This document shows, in pieces, positions 10,494 to 19,026 of a stretch of DNA of 64,000 nucleotides. Position numbers and translations under genes: made by a program. Location of the stretch: positions 150,300 to 214,299 of the forward strand of contig NZ_JACSIT010000154.1 of the NCBI RefSeq assembly GCF_014349155.1, in the 5' to 3' direction. The notes below the pieces were generated by a model. It saw nothing but the letters and a program-made list of their open reading frames with translations. It searched no databases and had not been told where the DNA came from. The stretch's first letter is position 1. The number at the start of each line of letters is the position of its first letter. This stretch comes from Neolewinella lacunae. Lineage in GTDB: Bacteria; Bacteroidota; Bacteroidia; Chitinophagales; Saprospiraceae.

Positions 10494-11126
10494 TTATTCC
10501 GCCAACTCGCCCAGGCTGTTTTTCACGGCAAAGAAGATTTCCCGACCAATTTGTTGCACCCTTTCGTCGTACCGCGCCGCTTCCTCGGGGGTGTCATCTG
10601 CCTCCTTGGGGTCGTCGTAGGTCAGCGGCAAGCGGAAGGCTGCACCGGGGATGTAGGGGCAGTTTTCGTCGGCGTCGGAGCAGGTCATGATGGCGGCAAA
10701 GTCTTCAGTCGGGTTGGCGGGGTCATCAAAGGTCTTGGACCAGCTGATGACCGGCGCGGCGTCCTCAGAAAAGTGCACGGCGTAGCGGGGGTTCTCTCCG
10801 CCCGGGTTATCGATCACGAAGCCCGCCCGCTCGAGGGCCGCCACAGCGCGGGGATTGAAGGCCGTAGCCTCCGTCCCACCGGAATAGCAGCGGATGTTTT
10901 CCAGGCCGTAGTGCGCCGCCGCCACCGCAGTCCAAACCTGGCCAAGGTGACTGCGCCGCGAGTTGTGGGTACAGATGAAATTGAGCTGTACGGTCTTCTC
11001 CGCGTTTCGCCGAAGGTAATCGCTGAGTTTGAGCAGCAAAGCCTGGCGCTCGGCGGGGACTTGGCTGGCCTGCGCAATAATCTCCGCCACGTAGGCTTCC
11101 AAGGCGGGGTAGAACTGGTTTTTCAT
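10494..11126 (-). CDS. Low-molecular-weight phosphatase / arsenate reductase-like protein
   Basis: The 210-residue product belongs to the low-molecular-weight protein tyrosine phosphatase/ArsC superfamily. The phosphate-binding loop C52-THNSR-R58-S59 fits CX5RS and is followed by SHLGQVW. Thioredoxin-coupled ArsC enzymes reduce arsenate to arsenite with this fold. About 45 N-terminal residues are extra compared with the minimal family. It is the last gene of a leftward cluster after an ArsR regulator, which favours arsenate reduction over protein dephosphorylation. A 99-bp gap separates it from arsR. No ArsB or Acr3 efflux pump is nearby, so the product arsenite would need a pump encoded elsewhere. 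Confidence 0.8.
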   Translation of the reverse strand: MKNQFYPALEAYVAEIIAQASQVPAERQALLLKLSDYLRRNAEKTVQLNFICTHNSRRSHLGQVWTAVAAAHYGLENIRCYSGGTEATAFNPRAVAALERAGFVIDNPGGENPRYAVHFSEDAAPVISWSKTFDDPANPTEDFAAIMTCSDADENCPYIPGAAFRLPLTYDDPKEADDTPEEAARYDERVQQIGREIFFAVKNSLGELAE

Positions 11127-11225
11127 AGCTGACCATTTTCAATGCCAGGAGATGACAATCCCCCCCGAAGGAACCAATCCCAGGGTAGTGAGGCCCACCC
11201 CATTGCCCGCAGCAGCACCGCAGAA

Positions 11226-11558
11226 TCAGCACGGACAGTCCCGGTCCAGGACGTAAGTGTTAAACAGTTGGTTGAAGAGTGCCTGGATTTCCCGCCACCG
11301 CGGCGCGTTGATGCAGTAATTGACGCTCGTTCCTTCGATGGTGCCCTGGATGATGCCGATGGCCTTGAGTTCCTGGAGGTGCTTGGAGATGGTCGGCTGG
11401 GCCAGCTCAATCTCTTTGGCAAAGTCTCCGCAAATGCAGCAATTGACTTCCAGCAGTTGCTGGATGATGGCAATACGGGCCGGGTGCCCGAGAGCCTTGT
11501 AGATGACCGCCAGTTCGTTTTGCGCCTGCGTATAGTTTTCTGCCTTAGTAAGCCCCAT
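11226..11558 (-). CDS. ArsR-family metalloregulatory repressor
   Basis: This 110-residue winged helix-turn-helix protein is of the ArsR/SmtB type, which leave DNA on binding As(III) or related metals. KALGHPARIAII marks helix 2. The DNA-recognition segment is AQPTISKHLQELKAIGII (about 53-70), followed by the beta wing. Cysteines C40, C41 and C43 lie in NCCICGDF at the position of the alpha-3N arsenic-binding cysteines, and the C-terminus ends CPC (C108, C110), which may complete a thiolate site. It sits between the DUF6428-like gene and the ArsC-like gene. Its likely operator is the palindrome at 12111-12126 in the promoter of the cluster. Confidence 0.87.
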   Translation of the reverse strand: MGLTKAENYTQAQNELAVIYKALGHPARIAIIQQLLEVNCCICGDFAKEIELAQPTISKHLQELKAIGIIQGTIEGTSVNYCINAPRWREIQALFNQLFNTYVLDRDCPC

Positions 11559-11627
11559 GGTCTTGGTAATTGTAGTTTGCTAAGCAACGCCAGGATAAGG
11601 TGGACGCCCGCAAAAGTACCGTCGCTG

Positions 11628-12101
11628 CTAGCAACAACCGCTGCCGGGTGCACAAGTGCTGGCCCCCACCGCGAGGTTTTTGATGGACACCTTAGGCTTT
11701 TCCGCCGGGATGCCGCATTTGTCTTTCGCCAGGCAATCCGTCAGTTGCCCCACCAGCGCCAGGCCGTCGCCCACCACTTCCAGGCCGTACTGCTCGATGG
11801 TGTTTTGGCCTTGGAACTCTACCTGTACTTCCAGGTCGCCCAGGCCGAGGTTGCGCTCTGCCAAACTAATGATGTGGTGAAATTTCGTTCCCAGCAGGCG
11901 ATGGTCATAATCGGTAGCACTCCACAGCTGGAGGGTAGCCACTTTTTCGAGCCGTACCGTGCCGCCGCAGTCGATGAAGTGCTTGGTCGTTTCCCCCACT
12001 TCAGTAACGTGAAAGTGACTCGGGACGAACGTTCCGTTGGGAAGGGTGATGGCCAGTTCTTGCTTATCCGCAAGGAAGTTTTTGAGTGCGCTGATTTTCA
12101 T
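11628..12101 (-). CDS. DUF6428-like protein of the arsenic-type cluster
   Basis: This 157-residue protein is, to my recognition, of the DUF6428 family often found beside arsR in Bacteroidota. It starts MKISALKNFL, has a mixed alpha/beta core including VPSHFHVTEVG and FIDCGG, and ends with a cysteine-rich tail CAPGSGCC that could bind a soft metal or metalloid. It is the promoter-proximal gene of the cluster, ahead of arsR and the ArsC-like gene. The ATG lies only about 5 nt from the predicted -7 box, so the transcript may be leaderless. Function is unknown; metalloid sensing or chaperoning is an inference from context and cysteines. Confidence 0.65.
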   Translation of the reverse strand: MKISALKNFLADKQELAITLPNGTFVPSHFHVTEVGETTKHFIDCGGTVRLEKVATLQLWSATDYDHRLLGTKFHHIISLAERNLGLGDLEVQVEFQGQNTIEQYGLEVVGDGLALVGQLTDCLAKDKCGIPAEKPKVSIKNLAVGASTCAPGSGCC

Positions 12102-12105
12102 GCTG

Positions 12106-12137
12106 CAAATATAGCTATAAAGCTATGAAAGAAACAA
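12106..12137 (-). promoter_or_regulatory. Promoter of the arsenic-type cluster
   Basis: On the minus strand, TTG (12137-12135), 21 bp, then TATATTTG (12113-12106), an exact TAnnTTTG. The expected start of transcription coincides with the ATG at 12101. Confidence 0.6.
12111..12126. promoter_or_regulatory. Putative ArsR operator (palindrome)
   Basis: ATAGCT-ATAA-AGCTAT is a perfect 6-4-6 inverted repeat overlapping the -7 box and the spacer, a position where repressor binding would block RNA polymerase. Assignment to the ArsR protein of this cluster is inference. Confidence 0.55.
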
Positions 12138-12199
12138 GCCCATGCGTATTTTTTATTCCGGGGTCGTGATTCTCCTTAAATGTTCTCCCTGCCTCCTGC

Positions 12200-15037
12200 T
12201 CAAACCACCAGCCCGATCAGCGAGCCGTAGTCGTCAAAGCGGGCGTCTTCTTCCTCCATTTCCAGTAGTGCGCCGTGGTCGAGATCGAGGTAAGCGTCTT
12301 GTAGTGCCCCCAGCGTTGCGGCGCAGCGCACCTCTACGGTTCCTTCCCGGAACTGCTCCCAGCGCCAGTTGTAGGTCGTGCGAATTTTACGGAGGGTCTC
12401 TTGTTGCACCACCCGGGCCTCGTCTTGGCCCGCCACGGTTTCGATGTTGGCAAAGGCCAGTTCGTTGCGGCTCAGCATCACGGCGTCGCGGATGATGTAG
12501 TAGGCGGTGTGCACCGTTGCCGCCGCCGGAAACAGTGGCTGTCCGTCTTCTCCCCGGCCCTTGTTCTGGGTGATGAATTCGGCGTAGAGGCACAGCTGTA
12601 CGTCTTTGGCATTGCGCAAGAGATTGCGGAAGACCGTCTTTCCGCGCCATTTCAGATCGACTACACAGAGTTCCGGCCGTCCGTTTTTGTGGCGCTCCAG
12701 CAGCAGGTCGGCGCGGCCGCGTACGGACTGGCCCATGGCTTCGAGGTCCCCCTCCAGCGTTTGCTCCGAGCTGCGGATGGTCCAGCCATTTTCCTGGATG
12801 TAGTGGACGAGCGACCAGGCAGCGTAGTGCATCGTCCGCACGAACTGCACGCGCTCCGGCTCCTGCCCGTATTCCAGCAGGACGGCGCCTTCGCGTTCCA
12901 GCAAGCCACGCCAGTGCTCATCGATCCACTCCCGCACAAAAGTTCGGTTCATCTTCGCGGGGTCGGGGCCAATAGCCGTCAGGAGGCGCTCGATGAAGAG
13001 GTGGCTGAGGTTGCCGCGCAGGCGGTTTTCGTTGGCAACCGACAAAATAGGGGTGCCTTTAAGTTTGAGGTAGTGGCGGAAGACCCATTTGTGGGGGTAG
13101 TACAGTAAGTCTTCCAGCGCCGTGGGGGTTTCAAATTCCCGCTCGGGGCTGCTGCGAAGGCGCTCGATGTGGAGTTGGGCGCGGGGGCGGTCCAGTGGTT
13201 CCAGGGGCACGGGCGCAAACTGCGGCGTGGCGGAACCCAGCAGGGTGCTTGCAGCCTCGGCCGCATCGACATCGACGGTGATCCGGGCCAGCGCTCCGGG
13301 GGGAAAGGCCGCTTCCAGGTCGCCCAGCAGTGGGTGAGGCTCCACCGGCTCGCCATCGACGCGGGCGGGAAGACAAAGGACCAGGCGGCGGCGGGCGTGG
13401 AGGATGGGCCGGGCCTGCTGCCAGCGCGCCAACTCGTTTTGGTGGCGGGGCCCGTTGGGTTCGGCGTCGTGCGCGGCCAGCCAGGCCAGCTCGTCGGGGT
13501 AATAGCGGCTGAAAAAATAGTCGGGCTCGTGCTCCACAAAGTCCCACCACAGGATTTCTTCCGCCGCCGCCCCGCTGGGTGTTTTTTGCACGGATGCAGG
13601 TGCAAAGACCGTCGTAAGGGAGCCCTGTTCACGGGGCTGAAACCGCGTTGGTGCCGGTTCGTAGACGGTCCGGATGAGGCGCTCGATCTCCAGAAAACCC
13701 AAATCGGCTTCGGGCTGGGCGTCGAGCAGTTCCGTGGCGCGCTGGGCCTGCGCCGCCAAAACGAGGAGGCCGGCGTAGTCCTGCACCACCCGGTTTTTGC
13801 GCACGTCTTCCTTGCGCAGTTCGTTGCGCTCGTCCATCGCCCATTGCCGCAACTCGACGAACAATTGCCGGAGGTCAAACTTCGGTACCCGCCCACTGCG
13901 GGGGTAGCGCCGCCGCCGGAACCAGCTTTCGTACTGGTCGCGCACGTCTTTGAGCCGCGCCGGTGTCCACTGCCGCTCTTCGCGCATCTCCGTAAAAAAG
14001 CCCTCAATCATGGCAAACCAGCGGGGACCGAACAAGCCCGGCGTATCGGCCAGGTAGGTGGCAATGCGCTGGGCCAGCCGCCAGTGGAGGGGCTTGGTGA
14101 CCAGACTGACGAATTCCATGATCCGGTCTACCTCCAGGGGATCCCAGAGGAAGGCGGTAACGAGCTTGAGTACCTGCAAACTCGGCCGGGCCAGGCTGGT
14201 GGATGGCACCCCCAGGCTGGGGAGACCTTCACTGACCAGGGCATTGTCCAGGGTCTGGTTCCGTACCGTCAGCAGGGCACCGGGCCGCCAGTCGGGCTGG
14301 TCCCGCAACAGGCGCGCCACGTAGGCGGCCAGGTGGGTTTCCCGCTCGGCTCGCAGCAAGACCAGGCTGCCGTCGCCTTGCAACGTTGTGTCGCTGCGCT
14401 GGCCAGTCGTCAGGCAGTGTTGCCAGCGGCCCAGGTCGTGGTCCTCTTCCGTGGGAACGGGTTCTGGCAGTTGTTCTACGCTGTCGCCCCGGGCTTCCAG
14501 GCGATCGAGGAGCCGGCGCAGACCGGGGGGCAGGAGTGGGCGGGGCTCGTTCAGGCCGATCCAGAGCCGGGGGTGGCGGTCTTCGCCCAGGGCCCCCAGC
14601 AGCAGGTTCAGGCGGTCGGCGGGGCCGGGCAGCAGGTCGAGGGTGTAAGTATCGTCCAGCAACAAAGCCTCCAGTTCGTGGAGCACCAACAGGCGCGGGG
14701 GCACCGCTGCTGCGGGAGAGCGGGCCAGGGCGTAGCCAGCGTCCAGGAGTTCATCGCGCCGGGAGAGGAGTTCGGCCGCCGTGGCAAACTCATCGGCGCG
14801 GAAGGCGGCCTCGTAAAAGGGGGGCGCGGCGGCCAGGCCCAGGTGCAGGGTAAGCAGCTGCCGGTACTGCTCCGTGCGCAGGGCCGTGCGGTTGATGGCC
14901 GGAGCACCCAGAGCGTAGAAAGTCTCCAGGTAACGCAGCAACGCCGCCGGACTAAACACGGCGTACCCCTCCGGCCCCGCAGGCGGAGCGGGCAGCAATT
15001 GTTGATCGGCAAAGCTGAGTCCTAAGAGTATGCGCAC
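12200..15037 (-). CDS. AddB-like PD-(D/E)XK nuclease family protein
   Basis: This 945-residue protein resembles the AddB-type subunits of recombination nucleases: a degenerate helicase-like N-terminal two thirds and a C-terminal RecB-family nuclease. The nuclease shows GRADLLLE near residue 780, the D-x-K motif as CVVDLKW near 792 and the RecB-specific QxxxY as QLCLY near 814. The segment TALEDLLYYPHKWVF corresponds to the site where AddB proteins carry the first cysteine of an iron-sulphur staple, and that cysteine is missing. No AddA/UvrD helicase partner is adjacent. Start is GTG 15037. Role inferred: double-strand break end processing together with a helicase encoded elsewhere. Confidence 0.8.
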   Translation of the reverse strand: MRILLGLSFADQQLLPAPPAGPEGYAVFSPAALLRYLETFYALGAPAINRTALRTEQYRQLLTLHLGLAAAPPFYEAAFRADEFATAAELLSRRDELLDAGYALARSPAAAVPPRLLVLHELEALLLDDTYTLDLLPGPADRLNLLLGALGEDRHPRLWIGLNEPRPLLPPGLRRLLDRLEARGDSVEQLPEPVPTEEDHDLGRWQHCLTTGQRSDTTLQGDGSLVLLRAERETHLAAYVARLLRDQPDWRPGALLTVRNQTLDNALVSEGLPSLGVPSTSLARPSLQVLKLVTAFLWDPLEVDRIMEFVSLVTKPLHWRLAQRIATYLADTPGLFGPRWFAMIEGFFTEMREERQWTPARLKDVRDQYESWFRRRRYPRSGRVPKFDLRQLFVELRQWAMDERNELRKEDVRKNRVVQDYAGLLVLAAQAQRATELLDAQPEADLGFLEIERLIRTVYEPAPTRFQPREQGSLTTVFAPASVQKTPSGAAAEEILWWDFVEHEPDYFFSRYYPDELAWLAAHDAEPNGPRHQNELARWQQARPILHARRRLVLCLPARVDGEPVEPHPLLGDLEAAFPPGALARITVDVDAAEAASTLLGSATPQFAPVPLEPLDRPRAQLHIERLRSSPEREFETPTALEDLLYYPHKWVFRHYLKLKGTPILSVANENRLRGNLSHLFIERLLTAIGPDPAKMNRTFVREWIDEHWRGLLEREGAVLLEYGQEPERVQFVRTMHYAAWSLVHYIQENGWTIRSSEQTLEGDLEAMGQSVRGRADLLLERHKNGRPELCVVDLKWRGKTVFRNLLRNAKDVQLCLYAEFITQNKGRGEDGQPLFPAAATVHTAYYIIRDAVMLSRNELAFANIETVAGQDEARVVQQETLRKIRTTYNWRWEQFREGTVEVRCAATLGALQDAYLDLDHGALLEMEEEDARFDDYGSLIGLVV

Positions 15038-15144
15038 GGCAAGCAGTATGGCGTTGGTGGGTTTTGGTGGGCAAGAATGGCAACGGGCACACTAGCAAGT
15101 GGAAGGAGCAACTTCCCGTCCTCCTCCACCTTGCTCCTCGTCCG

Positions 15145-15190
15145 AACTCCCCCCTTTGGGGGGCCGGGGGGGAGCACCTGCGGCCGCGCC
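15145..15190 (+). repeat. Composite repeat: G/C hairpin plus interspersed 18-bp repeat, copy 5
   Basis: A CTCCCCCC-TTT-GGGGGG hairpin and a G-rich stretch (15145-15173) run directly into GCACCTGCGGCCGCGCC (15174-15190). It lies between the nuclease and the START-domain gene. Confidence 0.75.
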
Positions 15191-15202
15191 AGAAAGATAA
15201 AA

Positions 15203-15583
15203 TCAACCGCCCATTTCCGCTTTCATACGCGCCAGCTGGGTTTCCCAGAGCGAACGCTGGTCATCCACCTCGTCGTGGTCGGCAAAGTCGGTCACGTAAA
15301 CAATGGTCTCGCCGGTGACCGGGCTCTTGCTGATGTCAAACTCCAGGTACTCGTCCTCGTCCTCGGCGTCTTCCCAGACGAAGCGCACCAGGTCGCCCTC
15401 CTTGTCTTCGATGAGCTCAGCGATTTCAGCCGAGTCGTTCCAGATGAAGGTGTAGGTCTGGTCCACCACGTCAACTTCCTCGCAAAACCAACGGGTGATG
15501 CAGGCAGGGTCCGTCAGGAACTGGTAAACGATGGCTGGAGAGGCGCGGAAGATGAATTCCGCTGTAAACTTAACGCGTTCCAT
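15203..15583 (-). CDS. START/SRPBCC-like domain protein
   Basis: This 126-residue soluble protein has the AHSA1/START-like helix-grip pattern: MERVKFTAEFIFRASPAIVYQFL, then ITRWFCEEVDV, alternating strands rich in acidic residues, and a C-terminal helix with WETQLARMKAEM. Such proteins bind hydrophobic ligands or act as Hsp90 cochaperones; no specific ligand can be read here. ATG 15583 is chosen because the 39 upstream codons include an unrelated hydrophobic stretch and do not fit the domain. It is transcribed divergently from rpoD. Confidence 0.8.
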   Translation of the reverse strand: MERVKFTAEFIFRASPAIVYQFLTDPACITRWFCEEVDVVDQTYTFIWNDSAEIAELIEDKEGDLVRFVWEDAEDEDEYLEFDISKSPVTGETIVYVTDFADHDEVDDQRSLWETQLARMKAEMGG

Positions 15584-15717
15584 GTCAGGGGGTTGGGGGG
15601 TGAGCGCGGCCAAATAAGGCAATAAAAATGAGAGTACCAAAATTCTTTTTACCGCCAACCTATTGCACAAACAGGGTGTTGGTAGAATGTCAGTTCGCAA
15701 TTCTGGACGGTAAGGTA

Positions 15718-15748
15718 TTGATTCTTAGTGAAAATAGCCTTAATTTTG
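15718..15748 (+). promoter_or_regulatory. rpoD promoter
   Basis: TTG (15718-15720), 20 bp, then TAATTTTG (15741-15748), an exact match to the Bacteroidota consensus, 29 bp upstream of the rpoD ATG. Confidence 0.7.
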
Positions 15749-15776
15749 CGCCCGCTTTCTAAAACGTTACTCCTGC

Positions 15777-16643
15777 ATGAGACAGCTTAAAATTACCAAG
15801 TCGATCACGAATCGTGAGAGTCAGTCACTCGAGAAGTACCTCCAAGAGATTGGCAAGGTAGATCTCCTGACGCCCGAGGAGGAGGTCGATCTGGCCAAGC
15901 GTATTAAACAGGGGGACCAGGTCGCGCTGGAAAAGCTCACCAAAGCCAACCTGCGCTTCGTCGTTTCGGTAGCTAAACAGTACCAAAACCAGGGCTTGAG
16001 CCTTTCCGACCTCATCAACGAGGGCAACCTGGGCCTCATCAAGGCTGCCCAGCGCTTTGACGAGACCCGGGGCTTCAAGTTCATCTCCTACGCCGTGTGG
16101 TGGATCCGGCAGTCTATCCTCCAGGCCCTGGCCGAGCAGAGCCGCATCGTTCGCCTCCCCCTCAACAAGGTGGGCTCCCTGAACAAGATCAACAAAGCCT
16201 TCAGCCGCCTGGAGCAAGCTTTTGAGCGCGAGCCCAGCAGCGAAGAACTGGCCGGGGAGCTTGACATTGCCGCCGACGAGGTAGAAACCACCCTCGGCGT
16301 GGCTGCCCGCCACGTTTCCATGGACGCTCCCTTCGTCGAAGGCGAAGACAACAGCCTGCTCGACGTGCTGGCCAACACCGGCCCCGGCACCGACTCTTCC
16401 CTGGAGTACAAAGAATCCCTGCGCCGCGAAATCGACCGCAGCCTCGGCACCCTCACCGAGCGGCAGTGCGACGTGATCAAGCTCTACTACGGCATCGGCG
16501 TGGAACACCCCATGAGCCTCGAAGACATCGGCGAGAAGTTCGGTCTCACCCGCGAGCGCGTCCGGCAGATCAAAGACAAAGCCATCAACAAACTCCGCGG
16601 CGCCAACCGCAGCAAGTTGCTCAAGACTTACCTGGGGAACTAG
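15777..16643 (+). CDS. rpoD: Primary RNA polymerase sigma factor RpoD/SigA
   Basis: This 288-residue group 1 sigma factor is of the short form typical for Bacteroidota, lacking region 1.1. Region 1.2 is [20 protein letters not shown]. Region 2 includes [17 protein letters not shown] and the -10-recognising [14 protein letters not shown]. Region 3 follows with [17 protein letters not shown]. Region 4 ends with [21 protein letters not shown], the -35-contacting helix-turn-helix. It directs housekeeping transcription. It has its own consensus promoter upstream and a strong terminator downstream, so it is probably monocistronic. Confidence 0.97.
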   Translation: MRQLKITKSITNRESQSLEKYLQEIGKVDLLTPEEEVDLAKRIKQGDQVALEKLTKANLRFVVSVAKQYQNQGLSLSDLINEGNLGLIKAAQRFDETRGFKFISYAVWWIRQSILQALAEQSRIVRLPLNKVGSLNKINKAFSRLEQAFEREPSSEELAGELDIAADEVETTLGVAARHVSMDAPFVEGEDNSLLDVLANTGPGTDSSLEYKESLRREIDRSLGTLTERQCDVIKLYYGIGVEHPMSLEDIGEKFGLTRERVRQIKDKAINKLRGANRSKLLKTYLGN

Positions 16644-16678
16644 TAGGCACCTTGCCCACGCACCCGGGCCCGCCCGGT

Positions 16679-16718
16679 AAAGCCACCGCTACCCCCCGAG
16701 GTACCGGTGGCTTTTTTT
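16679..16718 (+). terminator. Rho-independent terminator after rpoD
   Basis: AAAGCCACCG (16679-16688) pairs with CGGTGGCTTT (16705-16714), followed by a run of T to 16718. Confidence 0.9.
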
Positions 16719-16740
16719 CTTGCTCTTAGCCCCTGCCGCC

Positions 16741-17160
16741 ATGCTCAGCCTTTCCGACTTCAAAATCACCGCGCGCTACCCCACCCACTGGGGGGATATG
16801 GACCAGGCGCGGCACATCAATAACCTGATTTACCTCCGCTGGGCGGAGACGATCCGCGTAGTCTACTTCGAGGCTATGGAGATGAACACCAGCTTTGCTC
16901 CCGGTGGCATCGGCCCCATCCTGGCCTGGCAAGACGCCAAGTACATCTTTCCCATGACCCACCCGGATACGGCCGTACTGGGAGTGCGGGCAACGGCAGT
17001 GAGCGCCGACCGCTTTACGCTGGAAACGGCCATTTTCTCGGAGCAACACCAGCGCATCGCCGCCATCACGCAGCAAATCATCGTGCCTTACGATTACGCC
17101 CTCCTGCAAAAAGCCCCCCTGCCCGCCGCCTGGGTAGCCGCCATCGAAAAACTGGCCTGA
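16741..17160 (+). CDS. Acyl-CoA thioesterase, YbgC/FadM-like hotdog fold
   Basis: The 139-residue protein is a single-hotdog thioesterase. The signature YPTHWGDMDQARHINNLIYLRWAE (about 13-36) holds the catalytic-position aspartate and the HxNN segment on the central helix. It probably hydrolyses acyl-CoA or acyl-carrier thioesters in the cytoplasm; substrate unknown. ATG 16741 is chosen because residues before it would lie in the rpoD terminator region. The next gene starts one base after its stop, so the two are very likely cotranscribed. Confidence 0.85.
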   Translation: MLSLSDFKITARYPTHWGDMDQARHINNLIYLRWAETIRVVYFEAMEMNTSFAPGGIGPILAWQDAKYIFPMTHPDTAVLGVRATAVSADRFTLETAIFSEQHQRIAAITQQIIVPYDYALLQKAPLPAAWVAAIEKLA

Positions 17161-17161
17161 C

Positions 17162-17719
17162 GTGAAGTACCGCAAAAAAACCATGGACGAATTGGAGCGG
17201 CTGGCCCCGGAAGCGTTCCAAAGCAGCGATCGGATTCCCCTCACGCTCCTTTTAGACGACATCCGCTCGGCCAATAACGTAGGCAGCATTTTCCGGACGG
17301 CCGACTGCTTCGCCCTCCAGCACCTCTACCTCTGCGGCATCACCGCTACCCCGCCCCACCGCGACATTCTCAAAACCGCCCTGGGCTCCACCGAAACCGT
17401 CAGTTGGAGCTACCACCCCGACGCAGAAGCCCTCGTACAGGAGTTGCGGGGCGCCGGAGCGCAGGTGCAGGGTCTGGAACAAACGGAGCAAAGCACGGCA
17501 CTGAGCGCCTTCATCCCCCCTGCGAACCAAATGCTGGTCCTGGTCGTCGGCAACGAAGTCAACGGCGTCAGCCAGTCCGTCCTCGAGCACTGCGCGGGGA
17601 CTTTGGAGATCGAGCAGTTCGGCACCAAGCACAGCCTCAACGTGGCGGTGGCAACGGGCATGGCGGTGTACCAGTTGAGCGCCCGGCTGCGGGGGAAGGC
17701 GGGCTGGCAGGCGGGATAA
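17162..17719 (+). CDS. TrmH/SpoU-family RNA 2'-O-methyltransferase
   Basis: This 185-residue SAM-dependent RNA methyltransferase has the SPOUT knot. Motif 1 is NNVGSIFRTAD (about 38-48), motif 2 LVVGNEVNGVS (about 123-133) and motif 3 SLNVAVATGMAVYQ (about 158-171). It lacks the N-terminal L30-like substrate-binding domain of RlmB-type enzymes, so it is the short TrmH form; the tRNA or rRNA target cannot be read. GTG 17162 follows the thioesterase stop by one base; ATG 17183 is an alternative start. Confidence 0.88.
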   Translation: MKYRKKTMDELERLAPEAFQSSDRIPLTLLLDDIRSANNVGSIFRTADCFALQHLYLCGITATPPHRDILKTALGSTETVSWSYHPDAEALVQELRGAGAQVQGLEQTEQSTALSAFIPPANQMLVLVVGNEVNGVSQSVLEHCAGTLEIEQFGTKHSLNVAVATGMAVYQLSARLRGKAGWQAG

Positions 17720-17738
17720 GATAAGCCATAAATTTCCG

Positions 17739-17769
17739 TTGGCCCTTTTACCTGGGCAGTGTACCTTCG
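17739..17769 (+). promoter_or_regulatory. Promoter upstream of VOC gene
   Basis: TTG (17739-17741), 20 bp, then TACCTTCG (17762-17769), one base from TAnnTTTG, 30 bp before the ATG. Confidence 0.55.
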
Positions 17770-17799
17770 TCAGCACAACTAAACCTTTCGCTACTTACC

Positions 17800-18228
17800 A
17801 TGCTCCAACCGTTCCACCTCGCTGCTCCCGTTGACGACCTCGAAGCCGCCCGTCATTTTTACGGCACCATCCTCGGTTGCCCCGAAGGCCGCACGGACGC
17901 GGAGTGGATCGACTTCGACTTCTTCGGCCACCAGCTCGTTGCCCACCTGGCGCCCAAAAAGGAGGCCCCCGATCACCGCAATGAGGTGGATGGCAAGCAC
18001 GTGCCCGTCCCCCACTTCGGCGTAGTGCTGGAGTGGCAACAGTTCGAAGATTTTGCCGAGCGGCTACGCGGCCACGGCGTCAAGTTCGAGATCGAGCCCT
18101 ACGTGCGCTTTCAGGGCTTGCCGGGAGAGCAAAACACCATGTTCTTCTACGACCCCGCCGGAAATGCCCTCGAGTTCAAGGCATTTAAGGACATTTCGCG
18201 GCTGTTCGCTAAGCAGTTGAATGGATAA
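17800..18228 (+). CDS. VOC (glyoxalase/bleomycin-resistance fold) family protein
   Basis: This 142-residue protein has two beta-alpha-beta-beta-beta modules of the vicinal oxygen chelate fold: FHLAAPVDDLEAARHFYGTILGC at the N-terminus and a second module from about residue 70. Possible metal ligands are H6, H67 and the glutamate in GNALEFKAF near 130. The last module ends FFYDPAGNALEFK, a characteristic VOC ending. Substrate is not evident; glyoxalase-like isomerase or dioxygenase chemistry are possible. It has its own candidate promoter and converges on the AbiE toxin gene. Confidence 0.85.
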   Translation: MLQPFHLAAPVDDLEAARHFYGTILGCPEGRTDAEWIDFDFFGHQLVAHLAPKKEAPDHRNEVDGKHVPVPHFGVVLEWQQFEDFAERLRGHGVKFEIEPYVRFQGLPGEQNTMFFYDPAGNALEFKAFKDISRLFAKQLNG

Positions 18229-18246
18229 TGCCTCACCGGGTCACCG

Positions 18247-19026
18247 CTACCCCAGCTTGGCGTGCTGCCAGAAATCCGGGAAGTGCGCTACCGCCGCAAT
18301 GTCTTCTGGGGTGAACAGAAAGTCCTGAACATCTTGGGCCAGTTCTTCGAAATTAAAAGCGGCAATATGGGCGGCCACCATACTGCGCAACCCCTCCGCA
18401 GTGGTCACTTGAAATCGGACGTCCAAATAACCATAGTCAGGAGTAGTTTGTCCTAATATCCAGGTCAGGTCAAAAAAGTCACGGCCCTTAGGTCGCTTGC
18501 GGCCCATGATGGCAGCAATTTTCTGGCTCGCCAGGAGCTCGAGCGGAACGGCAAGTACGTCCACTTTAACCCCAAACTTATTTATTTCTACCAGCTTACG
18601 CTCGTAGTCGTAGTGCTGCTTTTCCGTATCCATCTTCACCAGCAAACGGGCTTCCTTATGGGGACTAAGACCAGCCTGGTAGAGCAAAGCGGGAAAGCGG
18701 ATGTTGCAGTGAAACGCCCCTTTGTAAGCAAATTTGATGGTAACGGTAAATCCCAGTCGCTCTAATCCCTGCTTGATGGAAGCAGCCGTAGCCTCAAACT
18801 CTTTTTCGGTGAGGTTTGCGCCATTAAGGTCCATATCCTCAGAAAAGCGCTGGGTACCGTAACAGACCCGCAGGCAGGTACTACCCAGAAACGTGTACCG
18901 GTGTGCGTATTTTCCTTCAAAGACCAGTTTAAGGATTTCGTACTGTAAGTATTCCCTGAGCAGATGTTCTCCCCGGTTGTGTAAATCGTCGGGATAAAAG
19001 CGCTGAATATCATCGAAAAAGATCAT
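18247..19026 (-). CDS. AbiEii/AbiGii-type nucleotidyltransferase toxin
   Basis: This 259-residue protein belongs to the nucleotidyl transferase AbiEii/AbiGii toxin family. It has motif I G48-STCLR and the paired metal-binding acids in RFSEDMDLN (D64, D66). Later conserved residues appear in LELLASQKIAAIMGR and GRDFFDLTWIL. Characterised members such as MenT transfer nucleotides onto tRNA and stop growth; AbiE pairs also act in phage abortive infection. Its start overlaps the antitoxin stop by four bases (ATGA), indicating translational coupling. All catalytic motifs look intact. Confidence 0.9.
   Translation of the reverse strand: MIFFDDIQRFYPDDLHNRGEHLLREYLQYEILKLVFEGKYAHRYTFLGSTCLRVCYGTQRFSEDMDLNGANLTEKEFEATAASIKQGLERLGFTVTIKFAYKGAFHCNIRFPALLYQAGLSPHKEARLLVKMDTEKQHYDYERKLVEINKFGVKVDVLAVPLELLASQKIAAIMGRKRPKGRDFFDLTWILGQTTPDYGYLDVRFQVTTAEGLRSMVAAHIAAFNFEELAQDVQDFLFTPEDIAAVAHFPDFWQHAKLG

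Noticed and set aside
13169..15025. Rightward 618-codon open frame
   Set aside because: It is antisense to the AddB-like nuclease and shows only Gly/Gln/Arg-rich shadow composition.
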